The translations under genes and the position numbers were made by a program. DNA of 64,000 bases from Croceibacterium mercuriale (GTDB lineage Bacteria; Pseudomonadota; Alphaproteobacteria; Sphingomonadales; Sphingomonadaceae): NCBI RefSeq assembly GCF_000802385.1, contig NZ_JTDN01000001.1, forward strand, positions 1,867,501-1,931,500, written 5' to 3'. The notes under the pieces are model-generated. The model was not told the origin of the DNA. It worked only from the letters and a program-made list of their open reading frames with translations, and searched no databases. Numbering within the stretch: position 1 is the stretch's first letter; each line of letters begins with the position of its first letter. Positions 9,701 through 17,474 of this stretch are shown here, piece by piece.

Positions 9701-10491
9701 TCGATCGGGATGGCCTGCATCTGCCCGGCCCTGACGTGATCGGAGATTGCGCGGAGGCCGGCGATCCGGTCGCATCGGTGGCCAGGCGGCAGCGTCTGGC
9801 TGCCTTGCTGAACGATGCCCATGCGAACCTCGGCGTCTCCGCGCCGTTCGCCCGGATCCACGCCGACGCCGGTATTGCCCGGTTGCAGGTGATCGAGAAC
9901 GGCACCCCTGACATCGAACCGGTCCAGCGTCAGGCGCGCGCCGACGGGCGCATTGCCCTGGGGCATCTTGGCAGCCGCGCCTTGCACAAGGGCGCAGCGC
10001 TGGTCGAGGCGGCACTCCGCCAGACTGCCTTCGACAATCTGCATCTGACGATCATGGACACGGCGTTGACGTCTGGTCAGTCGATCGACACGGTCTGGGG
10101 CAACACTCCAGTGTCGATCGTCGGGCCGGTGCCGCAATCGCAGGTGGCGCAGCTCTACAGCCGGCTCGACGTGCTTCTCGCGCCATCGATATGGCCGGAA
10201 AGCTTCGGCCTGGTCACGCGCGAGGCGCTCAGTGCCGGCCTGTGGGTGGTCGCATCCGATCGCGGTGCAATCGGCCAGGACGTGGATGAGGGGCGCAACG
10301 GACACATCATCGATGTTGCGGATGCCGGCGCTCTCATCCGGGTGCTCGCCCGGATCGACGCCGATCCCGCCACCTACCGTGCATCGCCGGTGCGAGGCAG
10401 CGCACCACGGCGCAGCTCCGAAGAACAGGCCGCACAGCTGCATCGCCTCTATCATGAGGCCTGCCGGGCAGTATCCCGGGAGGCCTCATGA
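6799..10491 (+). CDS. Very large bifunctional glycosyltransferase with N-terminal FDPxxYL repeat modules
   Basis: The 1230-residue product probably builds the polysaccharide on the cytoplasmic face. Two copies of a short module lie near residues 20-52 (FDPDFYLDHYGDLR...HYVRHGKAEGR) and 72-110 (HYLRHGHKEGR). An alpha-helical, TPR-like stretch follows (about 270-410). A first GT-B/GT4-like domain runs from about 450 to 810 (IKWLEAAILQVPSVMSPTRT) and a second GT4 domain from about 832 to 1225. The second has APQSYGGATRVVEDN near its start and the donor-site motif APSIWPESFGLVTREALSAG near residue 1127. The start is the TTG at 6799, supported by a strong GGGGGAG box ending 6-7 nt upstream; no ATG fits. 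It converges with the next gene, the stops being only 4 nt apart. Confidence 0.85.
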   Translation: MHTVQILIRNLRRRRRMTAFDPDFYLDHYGDLRGIRTHKQARRHYVRHGKAEGRFANQWTYLQSLAGDLRAGFDAMAYRHFNKDVAQHFTTDDDLFDHYLRHGHKEGRTCRFPGNGRPAEVIPAEERWKALFSPLEFLAWCGGELDRHPHSRAEALELFEREGIDRLWPISLDYRFDVDFVRENRLVPFSRDAPDGDVYRTWLCQGVPAGIAPNETRYLEPYLHGAPFPPSFDWQTFAQRTRLPRGTTRSGALIALFDQSAQAIIRDQPMLGGDAAWLLQMIARRALAAGQHGKAIPLLEQCILTEPTAERLTLLGDALRQAGKTGRALEAYAQACTMVRAPFSAFLGAIDIHTQRRNFADAFSLIRKAHPRWRELDAFDHKLEELVQLHFEHASAQAHALYREAAAEEFSATLRAQADVLLAGALDVIRTAYLQMGAMPAKTGGVPDGHVAILANDDLRQCTHYRVEQKAMQFAQAGLPVRIFSHSDVGSFVDSLVGARAAIFYRVAAVPEVLKAILVADAMGLETFYEIDDLIFDPACYPDRYETFEGQISLNEYTGLQFGVPLFRYALASCSSYIASTTVLAVKMQEVVSSAREADQPAGPGVILRNGLDPRNDEAVAMGAHPLRSMAASDPAPRSGKVRVFYGSGTKAHNADFNTLVGPALLKLMHLQPEVELVIVGHLQLMPALREMKDRVRTYPFTPDLAAYWSILASCDINLAVLEPGIMADCKSEIKWLEAAILQVPSVMSPTRTYQEVIEPDVDGLFAETPTRWHDALHRLVTQPQLRQQIGAAARAKALRDYSLRAAADTLHSRFAPTLSTATPHSPRRLRVLICNVFFAPQSYGGATRVVEDNVRDFLHNHPDLEVAVFCSHEGPSRPGRLRLEAENGIAVYRLSVARDVAMEWTPFDAANADPFERVLDHFRPDVIHFHCIQRLTATIVEVARGRGIPYIVTLHDAWWISDNQFLVDRDGLHLPGPDVIGDCAEAGDPVASVARRQRLAALLNDAHANLGVSAPFARIHADAGIARLQVIENGTPDIEPVQRQARADGRIALGHLGSRALHKGAALVEAALRQTAFDNLHLTIMDTALTSGQSIDTVWGNTPVSIVGPVPQSQVAQLYSRLDVLLAPSIWPESFGLVTREALSAGLWVVASDRGAIGQDVDEGRNGHIIDVADAGALIRVLARIDADPATYRASPVRGSAPRRSSEEQAAQLHRLYHEACRAVSREAS

Positions 10492-10495
10492 GAGG

Positions 10496-12817
10496 TCAGG
10501 GGCGGTCGTAACCGTTCGGCGCCCGGCCTTCGTAGCGACCGAAGACAAGGAAGTGCCGGGCGGGATCCATGCCGCTCAGAGCGACGTCGGGATTGTGAGC
10601 CAGGTACCACGCCGGATCGAACGAATGTCCGCTCTGCAATTCCCGAAGCTCCTTGCGCAAGGCCCGTTCCCGGCGCAGCTTCTGAAGAACAAGAAACTTC
10701 TTCTCCGGGGGACGGGGGACCGGGTTCATTCTGATCCGCGGTTCGACCGGATGGGCCGCCGGCCCGTTCGGTACCGAGGCTTCGCTGACCTGCGCGTGCG
10801 CCGCATGGATTCTCAGAAACTCGGCGTAGGCCTCCGCGTCGGTCACGACATTCATGTCGAACGCGAAGGCAGGAAGGTCGACCTTCTGCTTCGATCGCAG
10901 GATCGACAGGTTGCGCAGATGCTTCTCGGCAGTGTTGGTGTTGATCATCGAGCCGGCACGCCGCCGATAATAGAAATAGATTTCGCTGGTCACGATGAAG
11001 CGTTTGCCCGCCCATGCCAGGCGGGAATAGAAGTCCCAGTCCTCGTACGATGTGAGGTTCTCGTCATACGGGAACTCGCTGTATATCTCCCGGCGACCCA
11101 GACTGGTTGCCGTCGAGAAGCGGTTTGCGAAACTGCCGCCACGCATCGCCTCGCCGATGAAGATGGCGTGGTCGATGATGTTCATCTCGGCCGGGGATGC
11201 TTCGTCGGCAATGAAGGCGGTCTGCGGCACGACCACGGAGTAAGCCGGGTTGCGCTCGAGCGCTTTGACGCCAAGCTCGATGAAATCGCTCCGGATCAGA
11301 TCGTCGGAATCGAGTGTGAAGATGTATTCGCCGCGGGCCGCCCGGATCCCCAGATTGCGCGCCCCCGACAGTCCGACATTGGCAGGGGCGGACACCACGC
11401 GCACCGTTCCGAAACGCTCCGCGCCCTTGATCTTTTCCAGCACCATGCGGCTGTGCTCGTCCGGGGAGCAATCATCCACCACGATGACTTCGAGGTTGAC
11501 GTACGTCGAAGCTAGGATCGATTCCAGGGTCCGGACGATGTACCGACCCATGTTGAAGTAAGGCACGATCACCGAAACCAGCGGCATCTTTGTCGTCGTG
11601 GCAGGATCGGTTCTGCCGCGGCTGCCCTGAGGCATCTTCTTCAGCGAACGCCAGTACGGATCCCGCGTCGCCTCGTGCTTCATCGGCTTCATGCGCATGA
11701 CCTGGCGCGTCCGCCATGCCCGGCCGAGACTGTCGGCAAGGCTGAGTGCGGTGCCATCGAACTTCAGGCAGTTCTCTCCGTCCTTCCACTCGGTCTGGTC
11801 CGAAAAGGCAGGGTTTGTTCCATTCAGCGCGACCAGGCCGCCCATGGCCGATGCCTCATAGGCGGCGAGGCAGAAGCTTTCGAAGGGGGACGGAAAGACG
11901 GATATCCCCTTGGCCAGCAGCGCAGCCCGGGCTGCCTGCGGCATCTTGCTGGAGAAGGAAATCCGATCCTTGAGGTGCTTGGGGATGCGGGACAGGAGAT
12001 GCTGTTCCAGGCGCGGATCCGCCGGATGCGCCATGAACACGACGTTGCCGCGATAGTCCGGCGTGCTGTTGAGGAACGCCATCGCGCCGTTCAGGAACAC
12101 GTCCGGTCGCTTCAGCGTCTGGATCTTGCTCGGGAAGCAGAGCGGCGTATCCTCCTCGAAGGCGATCGCAGTCTCGCTCGTCTTCATGGCGATCGGCGGG
12201 GCATCGATCCTGACCTTTTCCCGCCAGGCATCATCGAACCCGAAGTGGTCCCGCGTCGCCTGGGCGATGCTGTCGAGGTGGGCGACGATGATGTCCGCGT
12301 CGTTCAGCGCCTTCCGCTCCAGATCGGCCAGATGCGCGGCCGCCGCGCTGCCGGCGACCGGTTGCCCGGCCCGCAGGATGGAATCCGTGCTGTGCAGGCG
12401 AACCGCGATCTGCGTGTCGCTCCACTTGCCGAGGAGCTTGTCCTGCGTGGTACAGAACGCCAGCCCGCCCCAGTCGGGGAACTCGACAACATCGAACACG
12501 ACTCCACGTGACGCCAGCCGGCCCAGGGCCTGCGCCACCTGGTACGAACGGTAATGCCACCGATGCGTCGTGAACGCCCATTCGGGCGGGTGCCGCAGGG
12601 GGTCGATGGCGCCATCGAGATCGGCCAGGCGCCACAATGTCACGCCCGGAAGCGTGGCTTCGAAAGATCGATTATCCACCTGCCAGTCGTTCAGCGCGAG
12701 TACGTGAAACTGGACGCCGGCCATATCGTACTCGCGCAAGAGATTGCTTAGCAGCACCCCAATCCCCCCAGCTGTAAACGGGGCGAGTTCCGGGGCAACA
12801 AGACACAGTTTGACCAT
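10496..12817 (-). CDS. Bifunctional glycosyltransferase (GT4-like + GT2) with C-terminal FDPxWYL module
   Basis: The 773-residue protein is a fusion. Residues 1-370 resemble a GT-B (GT4/GT5-type) transferase and begin VAPELAPFTAGGIGVLLSNL, the glycine-rich acceptor-side loop. From about 409 comes a GT2 fold, PLVSVIVPYFNMGRYIVRTL, VIVVDDCSPD and the nucleotide-sugar motif FTLDSDDLIRSDF near 499. The last 45 residues hold one FDPAWYLAHNPDVALSGMDP...HFLVFGRYEGR module shared with the neighbouring transferases. The ATG at 12817 is preferred because it begins right at the fold and has GGAAG upstream; an open frame continues to 12856. It is transcribed with the genes to its right. Confidence 0.85.
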   Translation of the reverse strand: MVKLCLVAPELAPFTAGGIGVLLSNLLREYDMAGVQFHVLALNDWQVDNRSFEATLPGVTLWRLADLDGAIDPLRHPPEWAFTTHRWHYRSYQVAQALGRLASRGVVFDVVEFPDWGGLAFCTTQDKLLGKWSDTQIAVRLHSTDSILRAGQPVAGSAAAAHLADLERKALNDADIIVAHLDSIAQATRDHFGFDDAWREKVRIDAPPIAMKTSETAIAFEEDTPLCFPSKIQTLKRPDVFLNGAMAFLNSTPDYRGNVVFMAHPADPRLEQHLLSRIPKHLKDRISFSSKMPQAARAALLAKGISVFPSPFESFCLAAYEASAMGGLVALNGTNPAFSDQTEWKDGENCLKFDGTALSLADSLGRAWRTRQVMRMKPMKHEATRDPYWRSLKKMPQGSRGRTDPATTTKMPLVSVIVPYFNMGRYIVRTLESILASTYVNLEVIVVDDCSPDEHSRMVLEKIKGAERFGTVRVVSAPANVGLSGARNLGIRAARGEYIFTLDSDDLIRSDFIELGVKALERNPAYSVVVPQTAFIADEASPAEMNIIDHAIFIGEAMRGGSFANRFSTATSLGRREIYSEFPYDENLTSYEDWDFYSRLAWAGKRFIVTSEIYFYYRRRAGSMINTNTAEKHLRNLSILRSKQKVDLPAFAFDMNVVTDAEAYAEFLRIHAAHAQVSEASVPNGPAAHPVEPRIRMNPVPRPPEKKFLVLQKLRRERALRKELRELQSGHSFDPAWYLAHNPDVALSGMDPARHFLVFGRYEGRAPNGYDRP

Positions 12818-12890
12818 ACGGACAATCTTCCACGTATCAGCAATATCCCGGCGCACACGGGATTACTTAGTTTCACTAACCGTTTTTGCG

Positions 12891-15350
12891 CTAGTGGCGT
12901 AGCGGACGCGCTTCTTCCCTTCCATGAAGAATATAATGAACCAGTGGGTTAAGGCCTGCCGCCCTCACATCCGGGTTGGCCTGCAGATAAGCTTCGCTGT
13001 CAAAATGTGGATTGGGGCGGCGCCCTTCAACGGCGCCGAAGTCCAGATAGTGTCCGAGCGGATCGAGGCCAGCAGCCTTCACATCGGGATATTGCGCTAG
13101 GTACCAGCCCGCGTCAAACCCGGCAGATTTCCGGAGCAGTCTAACATCAGCCGTTTTTGTGCGCTTTCCAAAAAGTCCTGCGCCAAAAAAGATTATGTTG
13201 CTCCACGACAAAGAACGTGGCTTGTCCAAGAGGTTGTGCAACGCCGTTCGATCAGGATCATTGTTTTTAAGGGACACAAATTGATTTCGCTCGTTACTGC
13301 CAACTCTTGTTATTGGCTGTTGGCCTTGCGTCCTTATGCTTTCCAAATTCTCCAGTACAGCGTAAGCGAAACTTGTTGTTAGGTAACCAGATCCGTTGCG
13401 CGCGGTTGGCAAAGAAGTAGTCTGCATGATCTCGTGCTGACTGAGGGTCTTAGTCCGGATATCCCTGGTCGATGCGGCAATCTCCGTGGTCGCTTCACAA
13501 AATGCATAAACGTCATTCAAGCAGACCACCCTGCTTCCGCTGGAACGCAGGCTGTGGTGGAGCGCCCACATGAAATCCTCTTGTAGTTCCTCCGAAAACG
13601 GAGTTTCGCCGAGTAAGCTCTTCCTGACAGCGATCGGTCCAGCGCCGCTGTGGTTTTTAAGATACCCGGATAAGAAGGATTCTCCCACCACGACCTGATA
13701 CTTGAAGCAGCTCATCGCCTCTTGGGTGTTCGGCAAGGCGTCGCGATCAAAAAAGCCGATATGACTGATGATTCCGGCGGTCGACGGATCTACGCCGAAA
13801 GCGCCTGATACCTTCGCCAGGAACTTGGAATGAATCATGTCACCTGCGCGCATGATTAACACATGGTCTGAAGAACATTCCGCCCATGCTCGATTCAGGA
13901 TTGCTCCAAGAGAGTCATCTGCCGGGTTCGACACAAGCCTAACCAGCGGATCATTCGCCGCGGTAATCTGCTCTTCCAACACACCGCGCAGTTCACTACC
14001 TTCCCCCGCCAGTGCAACAATCAACTCGATCTGGTCATGTTCGACAGCCGCGATATTTCGCATGCTGCACAAGAGCTTCTCCACATCATCCGCGCCATAG
14101 ATTATCACCGAAATACCTTCAGCCTTCGCAATCTGTGGCTGATCTTCAGGCGTTCGCCCCCTTGTCTGCCAAGGCCGTTCGAAGGCGCCCAAGGCTACAG
14201 GTTGAAGAGTTGCACTGCTGGACGATGCGCGCCTGAGTGCCGCCGCAAGTCCTGACGCGGTACCGTCGAACTTGAGGCAGTTATGTCCATCCTTCCACAA
14301 CGTCCTATCGCCGAAGGAAGGATTGGCTTCATTCAAGATGACCAGTGCCCCTAATAGCGATGCCTCAAAGGCCGCCAAACAGAAGGACTCACAAATACTG
14401 GAGACAACCACGACAGAACTGGCGATCAACTCGTCACGTTCTGCACCTTGAATGTCGCCCTTGAACGCGAAACGTGATCTCAGACCCGCCGGAGTTCGAC
14501 CGACGACAGCCGCTTTCGATCCACTATCAGCTATTCGCGCACAGTACACCGCCGCCCAACCATCGCCTTCCTTGGACGCAAGAAACTGGGAAACGCCGCG
14601 AACAAACAGCTCGGGCCTCTTGATGTTCTGGAACTTCGATGTGAATGTGATGCACTTCGTTCGCTCGCCCAACCTCCAACTTGTCTTCGGCGCAGAATCG
14701 ATAATGACTGGCAGAGGCGAATAGACGAGCCGCCCATACCATTCGCCATGATCGAACCCAAAGACTTCGCGCACTTTCTCGAAATACGGCATGGTTTGCG
14801 CAATGACGAGATCGCAATCGCGAAGCGCCTTTCTCTCCAGATCAAAAATGCAAAGATCATTCTCAGTCAAGGAATAGCGTTCTGTGCAGAGGAGCACGCC
14901 GTGCGGTCCGTGAAGTCTGACGGCAATAGCCACACCAGCAAAGCCCAGACCAAGCTTCTTTTCCTGTGTCGTGCAATATCCCAGACCACCCCAGTCGGTG
15001 AACTCGATGTAATCTATCCCGCTCCGCCGGTGTAAATCACGCAAAACCCTTAAGGCAACGTAGGACCGCCAATGCCAATCGGAGTTTCTATAGGCCCATC
15101 TCGGCGGTGCAACTGCCTCCCCCTCCAAAAGGCCGTGCTCGTCATTAACGTCGGCAAAGATGACTTTCACACCATCCAACGCATTCTGAATGCGTGTCGG
15201 AAAATCATTCTCACCAACAATAACGACTACAATTCGCCTGCGTTCATCCTCAGAAACGCTCATGATCATATTATATAGTGCGCGACCGATACCACCCGCA
15301 GTGAGGGGATATAGTTCGAACGTAACAAAGACGATAGCTCCATTGGACAT
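12891..15350 (-). CDS. Bifunctional glycosyltransferase-like protein with two C-terminal FDPxWYL modules
   Basis: The 819-residue protein has the same architecture as its downstream neighbour. Residues 1-390 are GT-B-like and begin VTFELYPLTAGGIGRALYNM, with SSICESFCLAAFEASLLGALVI as the donor-site region. A GT2-like domain follows from about residue 411 (GISVIIYGADDVEKLLCSM), where the usual Asp-x-Asp is replaced by LIMRAGDMIHSKF. Two tandem modules end the protein (FDAGWYLAQYPDVKAAGLDP and FDSEAYLQANPDVRAAGLNP, each closing with a Gly...Glu-x-Arg). The start is the ATG at 15350; a TTG six bases upstream is possible. The gene is more AT-rich than flanking DNA, suggesting acquisition. It may be active only through its first domain. 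Confidence 0.8.
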   Translation of the reverse strand: MSNGAIVFVTFELYPLTAGGIGRALYNMIMSVSEDERRRIVVVIVGENDFPTRIQNALDGVKVIFADVNDEHGLLEGEAVAPPRWAYRNSDWHWRSYVALRVLRDLHRRSGIDYIEFTDWGGLGYCTTQEKKLGLGFAGVAIAVRLHGPHGVLLCTERYSLTENDLCIFDLERKALRDCDLVIAQTMPYFEKVREVFGFDHGEWYGRLVYSPLPVIIDSAPKTSWRLGERTKCITFTSKFQNIKRPELFVRGVSQFLASKEGDGWAAVYCARIADSGSKAAVVGRTPAGLRSRFAFKGDIQGAERDELIASSVVVVSSICESFCLAAFEASLLGALVILNEANPSFGDRTLWKDGHNCLKFDGTASGLAAALRRASSSSATLQPVALGAFERPWQTRGRTPEDQPQIAKAEGISVIIYGADDVEKLLCSMRNIAAVEHDQIELIVALAGEGSELRGVLEEQITAANDPLVRLVSNPADDSLGAILNRAWAECSSDHVLIMRAGDMIHSKFLAKVSGAFGVDPSTAGIISHIGFFDRDALPNTQEAMSCFKYQVVVGESFLSGYLKNHSGAGPIAVRKSLLGETPFSEELQEDFMWALHHSLRSSGSRVVCLNDVYAFCEATTEIAASTRDIRTKTLSQHEIMQTTSLPTARNGSGYLTTSFAYAVLENLESIRTQGQQPITRVGSNERNQFVSLKNNDPDRTALHNLLDKPRSLSWSNIIFFGAGLFGKRTKTADVRLLRKSAGFDAGWYLAQYPDVKAAGLDPLGHYLDFGAVEGRRPNPHFDSEAYLQANPDVRAAGLNPLVHYILHGREEARPLRH

Positions 15351-15362
15351 GCGCAATATACC

Positions 15363-16460
15363 TTAGAGCTCAAGAAATTCAATGTAACGTTTAACACCAA
15401 GTGTATCAATCTTGCTTTGATAATCTAGGATCATATCCGACATTTCTTCCTGTGAGACGTCTAAAGTTCTATCGACTGCATCCTTTACTGCAGAAGACGA
15501 GTTATTATGATCCACACTAACAATCTTAACATATTCGTGATCTTCAAGAAGATCCAAATAGAGATTCGATCGGACACAGGGTCGCCCCAATGACTGACTC
15601 TCGACATTGACCATCGGGTGGCAGTCAATCAGAGACACGTTGAGTGTCAGATGAGAGGTTTGATACCGTTTAAAGGTCTCCTCGCGATTACCGGCTTTCA
15701 GGATAACTAACTTGTCGTCGAGCGGGCTCGGCAGCTTGAGTCCCGAAGCAAACGCCCACACTTCCTCGACCTGATCGCTCAGACTTGCGCCGTAGACGCT
15801 GCCGAAGACATTCTTGATCCAGGTTCCCCAGCCGGGGACAAAAGCGGAAACACGATCCGACTGCGGCACATCGATTTCGCCGCGATGTACAGGCGACAGA
15901 TTATACAGCAGCGGTCTAAAAAGGGGTGCGCCCGGCACCTCCATACCATTCTTCATGATATGCAAACCACGCATGAACCCGTCTTGCGCCATTTCGATCA
16001 TCTCTAACGCGACCGCTCGGTCGGCCTCGTTCCACCACTGAGCAGGCGAGCCGTGGAAGACTAGGAAAATCCGATCTGTTAGACCTGCGGAGCGGAAGGA
16101 CCGCATCAAAACCGCCATATTGTCGGAAAATCCATGAAGCACGATGCGCTCGGGGTTTGCATCCTGGATATCCAACGCCAAAGCATTCAGATCGGCTTGG
16201 GTGAGGCGCGTCTCCGGGATTGCAAGCTTTCGCCCCGGCAGTGACCCGGCCGCGGCTCGGATTCCGTGCCATTCTTTGTGAAAGATGTGCAGCACATTGG
16301 CCAGTGGACCATTGTGATGAGCGTACATGACGTCCTGCCGACTATCCCAAAGCCACCCGTCATGACCATTCACGAGCCGGACGCTCTTTTGATCATACCT
16401 AGCCAGCACCCTCTCGATGCTCTTGGAAAGCTGCGGGCGGTTATTGAAGGTGTTAAACAT
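15363..16460 (-). CDS. Glycosyltransferase-like protein of unassigned family
   Basis: The 365-residue cytoplasmic protein has no signal peptide or membrane helix. The order of elements looks like a GT-B fold: an N-terminal half with IVLHGFSDNMAVLMRSF and IFLVFHGSPAQWWNEADR, a middle FVPGWGTWIK, then a C-terminal half with LVILKAGNREETFKRY, HLTLNVSLIDCHPMVNVESQSLGRPCVRSNLYL and a final helical tail. The HPMVNVESQSLGRPCV segment corresponds in position to the donor-site region of GT4 enzymes. I cannot name the family. It is 12 nt upstream of the double transferase gene on the same strand, so it very likely contributes to the same polysaccharide. GC content is clearly low for this genome. Confidence 0.7.
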   Translation of the reverse strand: MFNTFNNRPQLSKSIERVLARYDQKSVRLVNGHDGWLWDSRQDVMYAHHNGPLANVLHIFHKEWHGIRAAAGSLPGRKLAIPETRLTQADLNALALDIQDANPERIVLHGFSDNMAVLMRSFRSAGLTDRIFLVFHGSPAQWWNEADRAVALEMIEMAQDGFMRGLHIMKNGMEVPGAPLFRPLLYNLSPVHRGEIDVPQSDRVSAFVPGWGTWIKNVFGSVYGASLSDQVEEVWAFASGLKLPSPLDDKLVILKAGNREETFKRYQTSHLTLNVSLIDCHPMVNVESQSLGRPCVRSNLYLDLLEDHEYVKIVSVDHNNSSSAVKDAVDRTLDVSQEEMSDMILDYQSKIDTLGVKRYIEFLEL

Positions 16461-16632
16461 TCGTACTCCGTGGAAGAACGTCTAGGGCCGATCGAAGGTC
16501 ATGATCTTGTTCTACACGGCTCGACCCTTGCGTATCGACGTGGACGGTAACTGGCCTGCCATACGATTCTGATGCATAGCTAGGCCCTGCCAGAGAACAT
16601 ATCTGATCGCGCGCAGGACCGATCCAGCCGAG

Positions 16633-17379
16633 TTAACTCAGCAAGTGTTTAATGTTGTTGTTGATGAACAGGACGTCGCTCTGATCGTAGGCTTGAGGAA
16701 CATGGCTGTCGCCGACCAGGGAAAAGCCATATGCACCGATCATCTCCTTTAGTTCGGAGGCAAGTTTCTGTCCAACCCAGCACTCTTTCCACTCGACCTC
16801 CGCCCTGAGAAATAGCGTCTTGGATAGAACCTTCTGAGCGCCTGCTAGAACCTTGTCCAACGCACCTTCGACATCAATCCAGAGTGCAAACGTGTTGCGG
16901 TCTATGACGTTGCCACCAAAGGACGCATCCAACGTCGAGCAGGGCACGGTCACGCTCTTGGACGTGACACCATCGGTACGTTGCAAAATCGAGTTTGCGC
17001 CACGCTGCCAGTCGTTCGCCTCGTCTGCGTCCAAGACATTGAATGCGATCTCCCCATCGTAATCGGTTATCGCACGGTGACTTACGTGAAAGTTTGGAAC
17101 ACTCGCAAACCTGGCACTGTCAACGTAGAATTGCTGGTAGTTTTGTGGACTTGCTTCAAACGCAAAGACAGTACTTTCTGGCATCAAGTGAGCAAATCGG
17201 TAGCTCTCGTCTCCGTTGAAGGCGCCAATGTCGCAGATTAGGCTGGGACAGCAGATCAAACATAATTGATCGAAGATATCACGCAGCAAATCATCCCGAC
17301 CACGCATCTTCTGAAAAGGGACACTCGGGTCCAGTGTTGTCTGCTCATGAACCACGTCATCAACTTGGAGTTCATTCAT
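16633..17379 (-). CDS. FkbM-family methyltransferase
   Basis: SAM-dependent O-methyltransferase of 248 residues, likely to methylate a sugar hydroxyl of the capsule or a lipid-linked intermediate. Features include CDIGAFNGDESYRFAHLMPESTVFAFEASPQ (SAM-binding loop and acidic residue at about 50-80), the FHVSHRAITDYDGEIAFNV strand and SVTVPCSTLDA. LWIDVEGALDKVLAGAQKVL is the FkbM WIDVEGxE region. The start ATG at 17377-17379 has a GGAGTGAAG box 3-7 nt upstream. It lies between glmS and the transferase group in the AT-rich part of the capsule locus, with 172 bp of non-coding sequence before the next gene. Confidence 0.85.
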   Translation of the reverse strand: MNELQVDDVVHEQTTLDPSVPFQKMRGRDDLLRDIFDQLCLICCPSLICDIGAFNGDESYRFAHLMPESTVFAFEASPQNYQQFYVDSARFASVPNFHVSHRAITDYDGEIAFNVLDADEANDWQRGANSILQRTDGVTSKSVTVPCSTLDASFGGNVIDRNTFALWIDVEGALDKVLAGAQKVLSKTLFLRAEVEWKECWVGQKLASELKEMIGAYGFSLVGDSHVPQAYDQSDVLFINNNIKHLLS

Positions 17380-17474
17380 TTCTTCACTCCGGAAGAGTCA
17401 TCAGTATCCAGTATCGCATCGCCCCCTATGCGTGACACTGTTACCATTGCGCGTGAAGATCGGAGCAGCATGTC

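Noticed and set aside
8536-10455. Open frame of 639 codons antisense to the 1230-residue transferase
   Set aside because: Shadow of a real gene; composition is His/Arg/Gly/Asp-rich without any family motif.
17380-17474. Possible glmS-linked riboswitch or ribozyme
   Set aside because: This side is downstream of glmS; no conserved ribozyme core is seen on either side of the gene.
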